Shown in pieces: positions 1 through 10,699 of a stretch of DNA of 64,000 nucleotides (positions are counted from its first letter, which is position 1; each line of letters starts with the position of its first letter). The position numbers and the translations under genes were made by a program. A model generated the notes under the pieces. The model searched no databases. It saw only the letters and a program-made list of their open reading frames with translations, and was not told where the DNA came from. This DNA comes from Chloranthus sessilifolius (Eukaryota > Streptophyta > Magnoliopsida > Chloranthales > Chloranthaceae), in contig CM037588.1 in assembly GCA_021018995.1 (NCBI GenBank), positions 36,205,000 through 36,268,999 on the forward strand, written 5' to 3'.

Positions 1-78
1 TGTAAATTTGTTAGATAAATTCTTTGAGTCAAGTGCAATGTGCCTGCAAGGAGTTGTCCCTACTGGTGGTGTGTTTGT

Positions 79-1560
79 ATGCTAGGTAGGAGATCTCTTA
101 GTCCTACTTTAGAGCTTTTCAACCCTGAGCTAGAAAGGGGTAGAAGACTTAGAAGGAACAGGCACACCACAGTAGAGCCCCCAATTGAATCTAAGACAGT
201 AGCCATGGGTGCAGAATAACCCAGAACTCTCAAGGAGTTGAATGCTCCGGATGACTATAACTCTCCATTTAGCATTCAATTCCCTAATATTCAGGGGAAT
301 TATAAAATTAAAACTTCAATCATCCAGATGCTGCCCTCTTTCCATGGGCTTAGCAAGGAGGACCCTTACAAGCATATTGACCAATTTTTGGCCTTGTGCA
401 CCACATTCAATATCGCTGGTTTGGGACCTGAGGCTACTAGGCTCAAGCTCTTTCCCTTCTCTCTGAAGGATAGGGCTAGTACCTGGTTGGCTACTCTTCC
501 CAACAATGGCATCACTTCATGGAAAGACCTACAGACCAAGTTCCTGACAAAGTTCTTCCCTGAGACCAAAACTAGCCAGTTGAGGAAGTAAATTCTTGCT
601 TTTGCCCAAGCCCCAACTGAGGATTTTAACCAAGCCTGGGATAGGTTTAAGGAAATGCTCAAACAATGCCCCCACCACAAGATCCCAGACTGGTTGCTTG
701 TACAAAGCTTCTACAATGGGATTGATGAGAAAAATAGAGATATGGTTGATGCCTCTTGTGGTGGAACCTACATGCACAAGACTGCTGATGAGGCATGGGA
801 ATTGTTTGAAGTAATCAGTGAAAATGCTTTTCAAAAGCTATCCTAGGCAAGAACTAGTCAGGAGTGTGTCAAAAGTGGGGCCTGCTGCATTGTCAAGAGA
901 AAAAGTTTATGAGGTGTCTGGGAATAATGACCTGCAGCTGCAAATGGCAAACCTCTTAGAGAAGTTTGACAAATTATTGACTGTGATGCAACCCAGAAGG
1001 GCTGCTCAAGTGGTGGAGGCATGTCTGATATGCCAGTCCCCACAGCACACAGTAGAGGAATGTCCATCTGCAGGGCAATATCCTGAATTGGTATTGGAAC
1101 ATGCTACTGCTGCGCAATCTTTTGGCCAGCAACAATCTGGTGGCTACAATAGAGAGACCACCCAAATCTGAGGTGGAGGCAAGACAATTAGATGCAGCCC
1201 CAAAGGCCATAGCAGCAGTTCAATCAGGGATATGCCCTTAGGTCTAATTTCAAACACCAGCAGTAGCCCCATCAGCAATAAAATCACTTGGTCTTACCCC
1301 CATCTCAACCCAAAAATACTTCTTTCGAGGACCAGGTCTTGACCTCACTGCAAAACCTGGGGTCCATGGCTTAGACTGTGAATTCTCGTGGTCAGAGCAT
1401 AAAGAAGATGGAAGAGCAAATTGGCCAACTAGCGAATGCCTTAGCTAAAAGAGAGGAGGGGAGGTTGCCCAGTCAGCCAGTGGTTAATCCCAAGGGCCAA
1501 TTTTTGATTGGTGAAGGATCCTCAAACCTTGAGGGGCAGGGGGAACTTTCATTAAATTGA
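79..1560 (+). pseudogene. gag: Athila-like Gag, degenerate (element A1)
   Basis: Structural Gag of a Ty3/gypsy retrotransposon, which would package element RNA into cytoplasmic particles. The ATG at 79 is chosen because the sequence MLGRRSL also begins the A2 gag. One frame runs 79-846 with in-frame stops at 217 (TAA) and 589 (TAA). It carries the Retrotrans_gag core: KEDPYKHIDQFLALC, then LFPFSLKDRA, the TSWKDLQTKFL block, and DMVDASCGGTYMHKTADEAWELF. A +1 shift near 820-840 moves to the frame 818-1171, which holds one CCHC knuckle (CLICQSPQHTVEEC, about 1022-1063). After more stops, 1378-1560 keeps a C-terminal piece with IKKMEEQIGQLANALAKREE. It is homologous to the gags at 10700 and 51870. 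No protease or pol follows, which is unusual. The 5' LTR lies left of the window. Gag identity is firm; the Athila assignment is from memory of the family. Confidence 0.85.
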
Positions 1561-1952
1561 TTCACAGAACTGTGCATTGTGTATGTTATGTATTTTAGTC
1601 TGGTTCATTTTTTTTTTGTTTATAGGAATTTCTAGTGATCTTGTCGGAGTCTGAGTGTATATGACCTAAAAATTCTTCTTCCTGCTTTGCTTCTTGTCTC
1701 CTTTGAATTGATGATTTTGACTGAATGAATGATGATTATACTGTTTTGATAATGAGAATGTTTTTTTTTTTTTGGATATGAGGTTTTGATTAAATGCTTT
1801 TTGAGTAATTGCATGATTAATTGTTGGAAAAGCATGGAGAGTCCTGTTTAGAATGACTAAGGGTGTCCCTGGAAAAGAGAATGTGAGAGAATCCACCCAC
1901 AAAACAAAGGAAAATGACAGACTAATGGGTGTGTGATCCTTGTCTCTGTTTA
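1561..1952 (+). other. non-coding junction, pol missing
   Basis: No gene is visible here. The stretch is T-rich and resembles the segment after the A2 pol (about 25778-25990) in position and composition. It joins the end of gag to the region upstream of the aORF, so about 3.5 kb of protease and pol expected in an Athila element is absent. The deletion point is probably near 1550. Confidence 0.5.
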
Positions 1953-2146
1953 GCTGTCGCGAGGTTCTGAAAAATAGGCATGGTTTCTTCTCGCGCAGTT
2001 CATAAGATGTTATCCTGCTAAGCTGTCACGAGATTTAATACAATTGTGTGGACTCTCTTGCGCGATCCAAATGAAAGTCCATTCTCGTGACCCACTCCTT
2101 CCCATCTAGCGAGCAGACATTTTCAAAGCACGCCAAGCCTCGCGAT
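1953..2146 (+). promoter_or_regulatory. CTCGCGAG-type motif cluster upstream of the A1 aORF
   Basis: About eight degenerate copies of a short CpG-centred motif lie within 200 bp: TGTCGCGAGG, CTCGCGCAG, GTCACGAG, CTTGCGCGAT, CTCGTGAC, CTAGCGAGC, CACGCC and CCTCGCGAT. The last touches a TATA-like box. The same motif class fills the LTRs of elements M and A3 (45700-46330 and 49150-49720), the likely relatives of this copy. A binding-site role is inferred from the clustering, the near-palindromic form and the promoter position. Confidence 0.6.
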
Positions 2147-2154
2147 ATATATAA
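2146..2154 (+). promoter_or_regulatory. TATA-like box of the A1 aORF
   Basis: TATATATAA directly follows the last CGCGAG-type site, about 280 bp before the aORF start. Pyrimidine-rich leader sequence follows (2165-2300), as expected of a plant 5' UTR. This suggests the aORF has its own promoter inside the retrotransposon. Confidence 0.45.
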
Positions 2155-2430
2155 TCCAACCTTGCATTGCTTTCCTTTTCTGTTTTCTCTTTCTTCTCCA
2201 GCAAGCGAAACCCTAGCTCTAACTCCCATTAATCTCTCTCCTCCAGCATCCATTTTACAGTCCATCATTCACCTTCTAATTCTGGGGATTTATTCCTAAA
2301 GCCTCCTCCACCAGTTGCCCCCTGCTAGGAGCTCTCGCGGTCTTTCGTGCATCAGATTAAACAGAACCCTAAGTTTTAGGGTAAGCCTCAGCTCTCAACC
2401 TTTTCTTTTCATTCACAAAGGAGAAGTTCA

Positions 2431-4776
2431 ATGGCCCCTAAGGGCGCACCTGTGAAAAGAGCAAGGGATAAGGCTCCCGTGGAGCCCACTCCCAAGAAGG
2501 CCAAGTCCTCAACGGCACCGCAAAAAGGGAAAGAAGTGGTTCAGGAAGTGGCTGAACTAACACCTGATTACTCTACACCCTCTAAGCTCCTAACTCCCAT
2601 TCCCTTGGAGCCTGAAGCTGTTTTTGACCTGTCTTTCTTTGAAACGGAACCTCTGTTAGCCCCTGCCATTAAGTTCATGCGCAAGGCTGGTTTGATCCCC
2701 CTGCTGCAAGCTATCCCTGCATTAGCCTACCCTAGACTAGTGCAACTCTTTTACCAGCACATTAGGGCTAGACCAAACCAACGTGGGCAGCCAGGCCTCC
2801 TTGTCTTAGTTGACAATTTTGAAATGTTACTCAGCCCTGAGTTGATTGCTGAAGTAATGGGCATCCCTAATATCTTTGACCCTAACTGTGGATATGGCCC
2901 CCCTGTGTGTGCCCCTATTGATACCATTGCACAGGCCCTTACCAGAGGATTGAAGGCCACAGGGGATTCCATCAGGAGAAGAGACCTGGACCCTAAACTT
3001 CTGTTCATTGATCAAGTTTTGCGAAAGAACATTTATTGTGCCGACCATCAGCAGGAGAGGAGGACCCCAATTGCTGCTGCTGTTTATTCCTTTTCTCTGG
3101 GCCACGGTTTTCATGCTGCAAGGTTAATTTTTGAAGCAATGAAGGATGTGATGGTGAAGCTAGGACAGAAAAAGAGGCCCTACACTCTCCCCTATGCAAG
3201 ACTCATTACCAAATTACTTTTGAGGGGAGGGTACACGATACCGGTGGGGGAGTTAACTATTGACCTCCCCCTTACTACTTTTGCAAAGAGGCAATGGGGG
3301 ATCAGCAGGAGTCTAATGGATCCCCAAAAGAAGAAGAAGGCCGAGGCTCAGGTTGCTTCTGAGCAAGGAGAGGGGACTGCTGTTGCAAAGGCCACCCCTG
3401 CTCCCAAAAAGGTGGCTAAAGCTCCTGCTCCCAAGAAGGTGGTGCAAGCTCCTGTCACTACTGATTCTGCAGAAATACCTCCATCCACCACACCTGTCCC
3501 TCCATCAGTTCCTTTGCCTATTCCATCTTTCCCTTTTCCTCTTTTGCCTCCCTTATCCATACCCTCACGTTTCCCTGTGATTAGTTTTGTTGAGGACATT
3601 GACCCCCATGACACCATGACACCTTCACCTACATTACCTCAGTACACACCCTCCATTCCCCCATCGTCTGAACAGAACCCTGACAGCCCTCCCCTGATAT
3701 CCTACCTAGAAAGGAAGACCACAACCTCTACCATTCCCTCACAGACACACCCTACTCTTTGTACAACCATTGCAACCATACACATTGACCCAGCCACCAT
3801 CCCAGCCATCCCTACTTCACCTCCACTCACAGACCTTGACTTTAACCTCACCACTACTTTCGGATATCAGGCCTTCATGACTACATTTCTTGACACCATG
3901 CCAACCCAGGATATCCCTCTCCCAGATTCTCCACTTCCTTCCCCACATCACTCACCAAACCCTCCAACTCCTCCTCCTACAACCTTCCATCATGCCCCTA
4001 CTTCCCCTTTCCAACCTGTTCCCTCTTTTTCTCATACTCCACCCCAACCAAACTCAGACACACTTACCCATATCCTTTCCCTAATACATGACATTCAGAC
4101 CCAACTATCAACCACAACACATACCCAAGACCAAATGCAGATTGACATCACCAACATCAAATCCAACCTTCAAACATTGATGAAAACACCAATCTCTGCA
4201 CAAACACCTCCTACCCCACAAATCCAGTCCCCTTCCACCTATGACTCCACAGTGCAACCAGATTTTCCCCTCATTGACTTAACTACAATCTTCACCCTCC
4301 AAGACACCATACCCCACCACTCCTTCCCCACTCTACCTATCCTTCCCCCACTCATATTACCTCCACCACAATTTACCAACACTTCCACCCAAATAGACCC
4401 CATTCCCTTCCCATCCTCCTTTCCCATTAACCCCCACACATTTTTAACCCCACCATTACCATTCAAACCCTTCACCATTCCATTTTACCCTTACCCAGCA
4501 CCACCCACCTTCAGTGACCCCACTTCATTTTATTTTCCACCCATGCCCTCCATTCCACCTCTCATATTACCCCCTCCTAGATTCTCTAACAACTCGATTC
4601 AAACAGACCCAGAACTTTTTGCCCAGCCCCCACATGTGAATGTCCTCCCTACCACTTTCACCCCACAGGACCAATCACCTTCTACTTCTTCCACTCCCTT
4701 TCTACCTATCCTACCCAGACATTCCTATTACACCCCTCCTTACTTCACCCTCCTCCATGCCATTGGTTTGATTTAG
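2431..4776 (+). CDS. putative plant transposon protein (aORF) of element A1
   Basis: An open frame of 781 codons from ATG 2431, the longest in the window. Residues about 1-40 are basic (KRARDK and PKKAK, nuclear-localisation-like). Residues about 75-305 form the conserved domain shared with the ORFs at 26807 and 61368: YPRLVQLFYQ, GDSIRRRDLDPKLLFIDQVL, HQQERRTPI and PYARLITKLLL. I recognise this as the family annotated 'putative plant transposon protein' (I believe PF20167); its function is unknown. Residues about 330-780 are rich in Pro, Thr and Ser with internal repeats (LILPPPQFTN and LILPPPRFSN). The A2 homologue continues into a coiled coil and a Lys-rich tail, but here homology breaks off near 4760, so the C-terminus is truncated. 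No reverse transcriptase, integrase or transposase motif is present. It could still be translated, though its element lacks pol. Confidence 0.8.
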   Translation: MAPKGAPVKRARDKAPVEPTPKKAKSSTAPQKGKEVVQEVAELTPDYSTPSKLLTPIPLEPEAVFDLSFFETEPLLAPAIKFMRKAGLIPLLQAIPALAYPRLVQLFYQHIRARPNQRGQPGLLVLVDNFEMLLSPELIAEVMGIPNIFDPNCGYGPPVCAPIDTIAQALTRGLKATGDSIRRRDLDPKLLFIDQVLRKNIYCADHQQERRTPIAAAVYSFSLGHGFHAARLIFEAMKDVMVKLGQKKRPYTLPYARLITKLLLRGGYTIPVGELTIDLPLTTFAKRQWGISRSLMDPQKKKKAEAQVASEQGEGTAVAKATPAPKKVAKAPAPKKVVQAPVTTDSAEIPPSTTPVPPSVPLPIPSFPFPLLPPLSIPSRFPVISFVEDIDPHDTMTPSPTLPQYTPSIPPSSEQNPDSPPLISYLERKTTTSTIPSQTHPTLCTTIATIHIDPATIPAIPTSPPLTDLDFNLTTTFGYQAFMTTFLDTMPTQDIPLPDSPLPSPHHSPNPPTPPPTTFHHAPTSPFQPVPSFSHTPPQPNSDTLTHILSLIHDIQTQLSTTTHTQDQMQIDITNIKSNLQTLMKTPISAQTPPTPQIQSPSTYDSTVQPDFPLIDLTTIFTLQDTIPHHSFPTLPILPPLILPPPQFTNTSTQIDPIPFPSSFPINPHTFLTPPLPFKPFTIPFYPYPAPPTFSDPTSFYFPPMPSIPPLILPPPRFSNNSIQTDPELFAQPPHVNVLPTTFTPQDQSPSTSSTPFLPILPRHSYYTPPYFTLLHAIGLI

Positions 4777-5417
4777 ATTATTTATCTTGGATTGGGGCAT
4801 GTTAGGAGCATTTTTTTATTTTGGTTTAGTTTGGGCTTAGTTGGAGTGTATAGACGATGGGGGTATATTTTTTGTTTGTTTAGTTTGGAATTAATTGAAA
4901 TGTGTGAGTGATGTTGGGGGGCATTTTTTTTGTTTTTGATTTGAGGTGTGTATGTCCTAAGTCAGAAGTGTTTTTGGATTGACTCTAATAATGGCGTAGT
5001 TTAGATTGGCTGTCAGTGTCGGAAGTCTCCCAATTCGATCCTGTGAACTTGCTATTCTGGGCACACATTTTCATGTTTCTGGGCAATTGTGCATTTCACT
5101 CAGGGCACATAAATTAATTACACACAAGAATGGGAACCCACATTTCAAAGGGTCAGAAAGTCATTAAGCGCCAGTGTCAGGTCGTTTAATAAAATTCAGT
5201 GCAAGTCATGGGCGCAGGATTAGGGTGGTGGCCGGTCACTGTTGAAGTGACTGTTGGCATTTGCGCGTGCTGGTTCGGGCGCTTGATATGATTACGCGTC
5301 TGGTGGGATATGCATGCAGGGCAGGTATAGATTATTGTATGTATGTTTTGTTTCATTTCATTTTGGTCTTTTTGGATCTGAGGCTTCATTGATGGGTTGG
5401 CTTGTTTATTTGGCTAG
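4777..5417 (+). other. unassigned non-coding sequence
   Basis: This replaces the expected C-terminal part of the aORF, 3' UTR and LTR of A1. It has T- and G-rich runs (4800-4945), then ordinary sequence ending in a probable intron 3' end (TTTATTTGGCTAG, 5405-5417) before the PMD exon. No gene is seen. Confidence 0.4.
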
Positions 5418-7530
5418 GTGATTTGGAAGCCATACGAGGATGAGGAGGATGCCGGCGTTTCAGTGATTTAGCCTGGTCGACCCTTCTTTGATGTTGACAT
5501 ATGGGTGGAGAGGATCCACACATCTCGAGTGGTACGGCAGCTGGGGCTCGCTCAGGGAGTCCCTCCAGAGATTCGCCACAGAGTGGCAAAGAGGATGACT
5601 GGCCCTCCTGGCTGAAACTTTACAGAGCGGATGACACTTCAGGTAGTAGATTTTAGAGCCAGGGGGACCAGGGTTATAGGGGCACGTGATGAGGTGGATG
5701 TTCTGGAGTATGTGAGATGGTTTACCACATTGGGTGGCGGGTGCCTTTTAACACGTTCCTTTAATGGGAGTGGTTCTTTCACAATTGGTGGGCCAGAGTT
5801 GGCATCAGTGTTGAGGGAGAGGTTGGCTGCATTGGAGCAGGGCCATCTCATGGCGAGTGTGCGGGAGGCATTAGACACCCTCCATAGGGCGATGGAGCGG
5901 ATGGGGTGTGCTCCTCGTCCGGATAAGGAGATGTTGCACTCCTTAGCCCTCTCGATTTCTCAGGCTAGGGGAGCGGAGGATGAGTTGGGGGCTCGGCTAG
6001 CGGAGACTCGACGGCTCCTGGAGAGTTAATTTATTAGTTTAATTATTTATGTATTATGTTGACTTGGTCTTCTGGTCGTTCTGATATAGCTGTGGTGTCT
6101 CATTTTATTTTGGATAGTCTGAGAGGGAGGCCGAGGTTGCTAGTCATGTGACGATGATTGAGTTGTTACACGGTCAACAGCAGGTCGACTGAGAGGTGGA
6201 GGCCAATTTGCGATCTAAGATTGATCAATTGGTAAGTGTCTTCCTAGGTTTTGTTAATTGTTAGCATTGTGAGCTTGCCAATTATATGTTTATTATTATT
6301 TATAGAGAGTCGAGATCGCTGCTGGAGGCCCCGTTTCGGCATTTGATCCATCTTCAGTTGCTTAATCAAGTCGGGAGGATCTAGCGATGGCTCATCTTCG
6401 AGCTGAGCAAGATCATTGGGTAAGTTTCCATTCAACCTTTTTTGACTCATTTGTATAATTATAGCAGTTCGTTGGGTGTTACTGTTTCACTTTTCTTAAT
6501 AGTTTACTAACATTGTGGAGGTATTTCAGCCTCAGGTTGCCGAGGATCTTTAGACAAGGGAGGCGATTGCAGCCTCTCTACGTCCTGAGAGCCAGGTAAA
6601 GTTTTTGGTTTGGTATAATTTAGTTTAGGTTATTTTATTTTATTCCATTCTGATATATTTTGTGTTGGCTTGTTTGTTTATTGTGCAGGCTATTCTTGAC
6701 TCTACTCCTGAGGCTCCCCCTCATGGGTCTATTCCTATCCCAACTCAGGTAGGTTTTAGTTATTACGTTTATGGTTTATTTGTCATTATAGTATCATCTG
6801 ATGTATTTGTTTGTTCTCGTTGCAGCGTCTATGTTTGCTATTCCTTCCGTGCCTCTTGCAGATCCAGTGACTACGGAGACAGCTGAGCGACTTCTAGAGG
6901 AGAGGATGGATCTGGTATAATTCTTTTCTTTTCAAAGTTTCCATTTTTAGTTCATCTATATATATATTGGTTTTCCTTGACTTTGTGTGGTTAGGTAGGT
7001 TTGTTAGCTTGAGGAGGCGGGTCTAGAGCCGATGCGAGTGCGTGCCACTCTCGAGGTGAGACAGATCCTTAGGGAGATGCAGAGTCGTGATGACTTGTTC
7101 ATTGAGATGATGGTTGCGTAGAGGACTTAAATTTGAGGTCTTTGGGCGGCTTTGTCGGCAATCGTGAGATGCAAGTGACCCTAGATCAGCTGCGGTATCA
7201 TCGGATGAGGAGTGAGTGGGGGTACGTAGGCTTGCTAGTCATTGGGTGGCTGGGCAGTCTCGTCACATGTCTCATGATCGTGTCAGGGGTGATGGTCGTG
7301 AGGATTCTGTTGTTCGAGAGATTCTTGCGAGGTATCCTCCTCATTCACGATCGAGGCTATCTGTTAGTCAGACGAGTGAGGGGGTTTTGTGGCGGGGCCT
7401 CATCGGTTAGAGGTTCTGAGGACTCTGGGTGCTGGGATTGTGTTTTCGGAGGACAAGTCTACTGACCTCCAAGCTGATGATACTGGGGACAGTGGTGCTC
7501 GTCCATCCCAACGGCATCATAGGGAGTAGG
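5418..7530 (+). pseudogene. plant mobile domain (PMD/MAIN-like) pseudogene with introns retained
   Basis: The exon 5418-6029 is one frame with stops at 5469 (TAG) and 5613 (TGA). It matches the C-terminal half of the aminotransferase-like plant mobile domain: WKPYEDEEDAG, then RVVRQLGLAQGVP, then DEVDVLEYVRWFTTLGGGCLLT. A chain of short exons with GT-AG borders follows: 6118-6231, 6306-6419, 6530-6595, 6689-6748 and 6826-6914, then less clear exons to about 7530. The first four measure 114, 114, 66 and 60 bp, all multiples of three. Stops occur in several of them (for example 6191 and 6551). Introns show this is not a retrocopy. PMD proteins occur as host silencing factors (MAIN) and inside Mutator-like and other transposons. 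The N-terminal half of the domain is not visible upstream. Domain call fairly firm; later exon borders approximate. Confidence 0.6.
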
Positions 7531-8072
7531 AGTGTGTGTGTGTATTTTTTTTACTATGTGTGTGCGTTGTATATATAGGGGGATACCCCCAGTGACAAGT
7601 ATAAAAGAAAAGAAAACTTTGATATATATATATATATATAGAGAGATTTTTTTTGGTTTAGATGTACTTGATTGGCTCCTTTTCTTTTAGTTACCTCTTG
7701 CATCTACTTTTGCTTTTTAGTTTCTTTAGCACCGTCGACCGTCATTGGGACTTGGATGCTCCTTGAGCTGAATCGGTAGTGGTTGAAGGTTGCTTCTTAT
7801 CTATACATGTAAAGGTAATGCTATCAGTAGTTTTTGCTCTCCCTCTTGCTAGTTGTCAAGGGGGTGAGTGTCTCAGACCGGGGCCTGGTAATAAAGGTGG
7901 ACATTTTCTCTTTTTTTCTTTTCTTCTTTTTTTTTCCTCTTCTTTGAAATAAAAATAAAGCAAAAAGGAAAGCAAATAGCCAAGATAGAAAAAATAATAA
8001 CAAAATAAAAAATGCCCAGTGTAGGAGCGTGGTAGGATTGGGAGTATAGTATATTCGGTAGCACTCTCTGAA
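7531..8072 (+). other. non-coding flank of the A2 insertion
   Basis: Holds a (TA)n microsatellite at about 7622-7640, a T-rich run (7905-7940) and a mixed A-rich stretch (7945-8010). No gene or element end is recognised. It immediately precedes the 5' LTR of A2. Confidence 0.4.
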
Positions 8073-8395
8073 TGGTAACTATTAAGTAGTGAAAAGTACC
8101 ATTTTTTTCCTCCTAGCCTGGCCTTTGGTGGACCCTTGAGCTGACTAATAATGTGTTTTTAAGTGTATTTTATAGATAAGTAATGAATTGAAAGCTTAGT
8201 GCAGATATTCACTTAAAAGAGCCAAAGAAGCAATTTGTTGCTCAATAGGTGAGAAGGTCATGAACCCAACTGGAAATGTTTGGGACCAAGTCCAGCTACA
8301 AGGAATAAAGATTGAACCTACTAAGAGGATGCTGAGTGTTGAACAAATGAAGAATATCACACCCAAGATGTGTGCCAGCTGTGGAAGCACGAGGC

Positions 8396-9052
8396 AGAAC
8401 CTATCGAGAGGTTAAGTCTATCTGTCGAGTTGTTCTGATGCTTGAAAGCTAAGTATCGAGGGGTGCCATTAAGCTGTCATGAGGATCCAAAAGTCTTGCT
8501 CAACCTGTCGAGAGGTAATGAGTTGGAATTGTGAACATCTCGTGAGGATCCAGTTACCTATCGAGAGGTTGGAGATGCAGTTGTGGATCCTGTCGAGAGG
8601 ATACCTGGAGATGTAGGGGAAGTCGAGAGGTTCTAAGTTACATCTCGAGAGGTTCAGTTGAACCTATCGAGTAGTCAAAGACAACCTGTTGATAACTCAC
8701 CTGAAGCTAAATGATGCTCATCCTCGTCAAGTTCAGGCAACCTGTTGAAAGCTCAAACAGGAACTTCACAAAGATGTCGATAGGATTTTCTATAACCTAT
8801 TGAGAGGATGAATGTGGAACTGGACAGAGGGTGAGATTACTCTCCAATCTTGTCGACTAGTCAAGCTGAACATATCTAGAGCTAATCTAATCCTATCGAC
8901 GAGTACCACTCATCCTGTCGAGAAGACTTCAAACCTCTCGAGAAGTCTACAAAGCTGTCGACAGCCACTGCAACCTGTCGATGTGAACACAATGCAAATT
9001 CAAAACCTGTCGAGAGGATCCCTGAACCTCTCGACACTCGAACTGGCAACTT
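8396..9052 (+). promoter_or_regulatory. CCTGTCGAGAGG motif cluster in the A2 LTR
   Basis: More than 20 degenerate copies of AACCTGTCGAGAGGTTC-like words lie in about 650 bp, for example CCTATCGAGAGGTT, CCTGTCGAGAGGAT, CATCTCGAGAGGTTC and CCTCTCGAGAAG. The core is TCGA with inverted CC(T)..(A)GG arms, so sites read similarly on both strands. Many variants are TCGA to TTGA or TCAA, as expected from deamination at a methylated CpG. The cluster lies about 260 bp upstream of the LTR TATA box. The same motif recurs upstream of this element's aORF at 26007-26443. Confidence 0.75.
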
Positions 9053-9313
9053 CTCAGTTTTCTTTCTTCAGCAATCACCAATGCCAAAATTTTGTGTACG
9101 AGTTCCAAAGCACGTCAGCAACCACTGAGGGTATTTTTGGCATTCAACTGTGCATGATTGGAAACCCTAACTACCTCACGTGTACTCTCCGATTGTGAAC
9201 CAATGGGAGAAGAGTTTCAAGAAGAGAAATAAGCCACATCAATAGCCCAGAATAATAGAATTATTCTCTTGGACTCTGATTGGCTGAAATGGATCTGAGA
9301 CAGAGGGAGAAGG

Positions 9314-9322
9314 TATAAATAG
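9314..9322 (+). promoter_or_regulatory. TATA box of the A2 LTR
   Basis: TATAAATAG in a suitable sequence context (GGTATAAATAGAAGAG), followed by pyrimidine-rich sequence at 9390-9440. This is the probable genomic-RNA promoter of A2. Confidence 0.6.
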
Positions 9323-10365
9323 AAGAGAGCTTTTATAGAAGAACCATCCAGAAATTGAGAGAGCCAGACCTTAGTTCGAGATCTATTTTCCCCTCCAAAT
9401 TCTCCCTCCTTCTTCCTTCTTCTCCCATTCTCTCTTTAGTCAATCATGAGTGGCTAAAATCTTTTTAGTAGTTAGGGTGAGGTCTTGAGCTGTAAATTGA
9501 GAGATTTAGAAGCTTATAAGAGATTGTATATTACACATATTACAAATCTTGGCACAATAGTATTGTAAGCTTATAATATAATTATAGTTTTTAAAGGTGA
9601 TTCTAATCTAAATTTCACTTCTTCATATTTGATTTCCCTAGATTGGATATTCCTATGGATGCCAGCCAGAAATGGGGAGCTTGGTAGCCTGGCATCTGCA
9701 ACATCTATAAGGGTTTTCCTGTTCCAATAAAGACCAATAGTTTAGAGCAATCTCTGGGATGAACTGTATCCAGTAGAAGGACAAATCATAACCTTAAGTC
9801 GGTATCCAGTAGAAGGTCAGATCTTATCCTCAGGATTGCTTTGATCCATTGGTGGAGATTGGATTCTTATACCTCACCTCTACCGAGGGAACCTAGGTAG
9901 CTTGGAGCTAGAATAGAGGATTATTGCAAATTAGTCATCTACAATGCTTTTGATTTCTTTGATTTTCAGTAAGAGACCAAGACCCCTAGCTATTGTTCTC
10001 CATCTTTGAATTTTCATCTTTACTCTATTTTCCTCATCTCTGTGCTTGATCAGATCTGTATCACTTGCATTTATCATTTATAGTTTGTAGTAAAAGTGAC
10101 AAAACCCTAAAACCTCTCCTCTTTCCTACTTAGTTTAGTTTAAATTAGGATAGAGTGCTAGATCTACCATAGATTTAGAGATTTACTATAGTTGAACCAC
10201 ATCTCCCTGTGGACATACCCTTACTTACCACTTAAAACTTGCTACAATAGCCCTGGTTCGTGCAAGACTGGTTGCTCACCTTGATCCCATACATTTGTAA
10301 TTTGTGCCTTTTAGTTGGCTATTTTAATCATATAATAATTGCAAGGTGGTGCCCAACAAAGTTTT

Positions 10366-10383
10366 TGGTGCCGCTGTCGGGGA
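10366..10383 (+). other. primer-binding site of A2 (tRNA-Asp type)
   Basis: TGGTGCCGCTGTCGGGGA, seven bases after the LTR end. It resembles the TGGCGCCGTTGCCGGGGA site, complementary to tRNA-Asp, that is typical of Athila elements. Confidence 0.75.
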
Positions 10384-10699
10384 GCTGTGTTTTTAACTTG
10401 GTAGATCTAAGTTTTTCTCATTTTTAGAAATAGATTTTTAATTGCCTTATTAGTGTTTAACTAATTGTTGCTGTAGTTTTTTGTAGCTCAATTATTTATT
10501 TCAGATTTGGATCTGTGGTGTTGAAAAGAGCATTGTACCAATTAGAGGACCAAGCTTTGGTTGAGTTTGCATCTCCTAACTCTATTTACATTTCTAGATC
10601 TGTAGCTTTGTAGATCTGCATCATTAGTTGTGTATTTTGCGATTGTTTTACTATATTCTGTGTGTTACTTTCTGTGATTGTTTTGAGTCCTTGGTGTGT
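10384..10699 (+). other. 5' leader of A2
   Basis: Untranslated leader between primer site and gag, T-rich, with repeated AGATCTG words. It is homologous to the leader of element B (16270-16720), for example in GAGTTTGCATC. Confidence 0.5.

Larger units (their letters stand above)
8073..10358 (+). repeat. 5' LTR of Athila element A2
   Basis: The right end is set by the primer-binding site at 10366: the LTR ends ..CCCAACA at 10358. The left end, TGGTAACTATTAAG, is set by alignment with the starts of the M and A3 LTRs, which share GAAAAGTACCA followed by CTAGCCT..CTTTG. It contains a motif cluster (8396-9052), a TATA box (9314) and a block at 9600-9890 (TTCACTTCTTCATATTTGAT onward) also found in the LTRs of B. 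Length about 2.3 kb. The matching 3' LTR is not in the window, displaced by later insertions. Confidence 0.7.

Noticed and set aside
2431-4776. Treating the aORF as an envelope gene
   Set aside because: No signal peptide, no transmembrane segment, no Cys pattern; basic N-terminus points to the nucleus.
9725-9870. Separate mobile element in the A2 LTR, because of its strong match to 15500-15800
   Set aside because: The match is part of collinear LTR homology between A2 and B, not an independent insertion.
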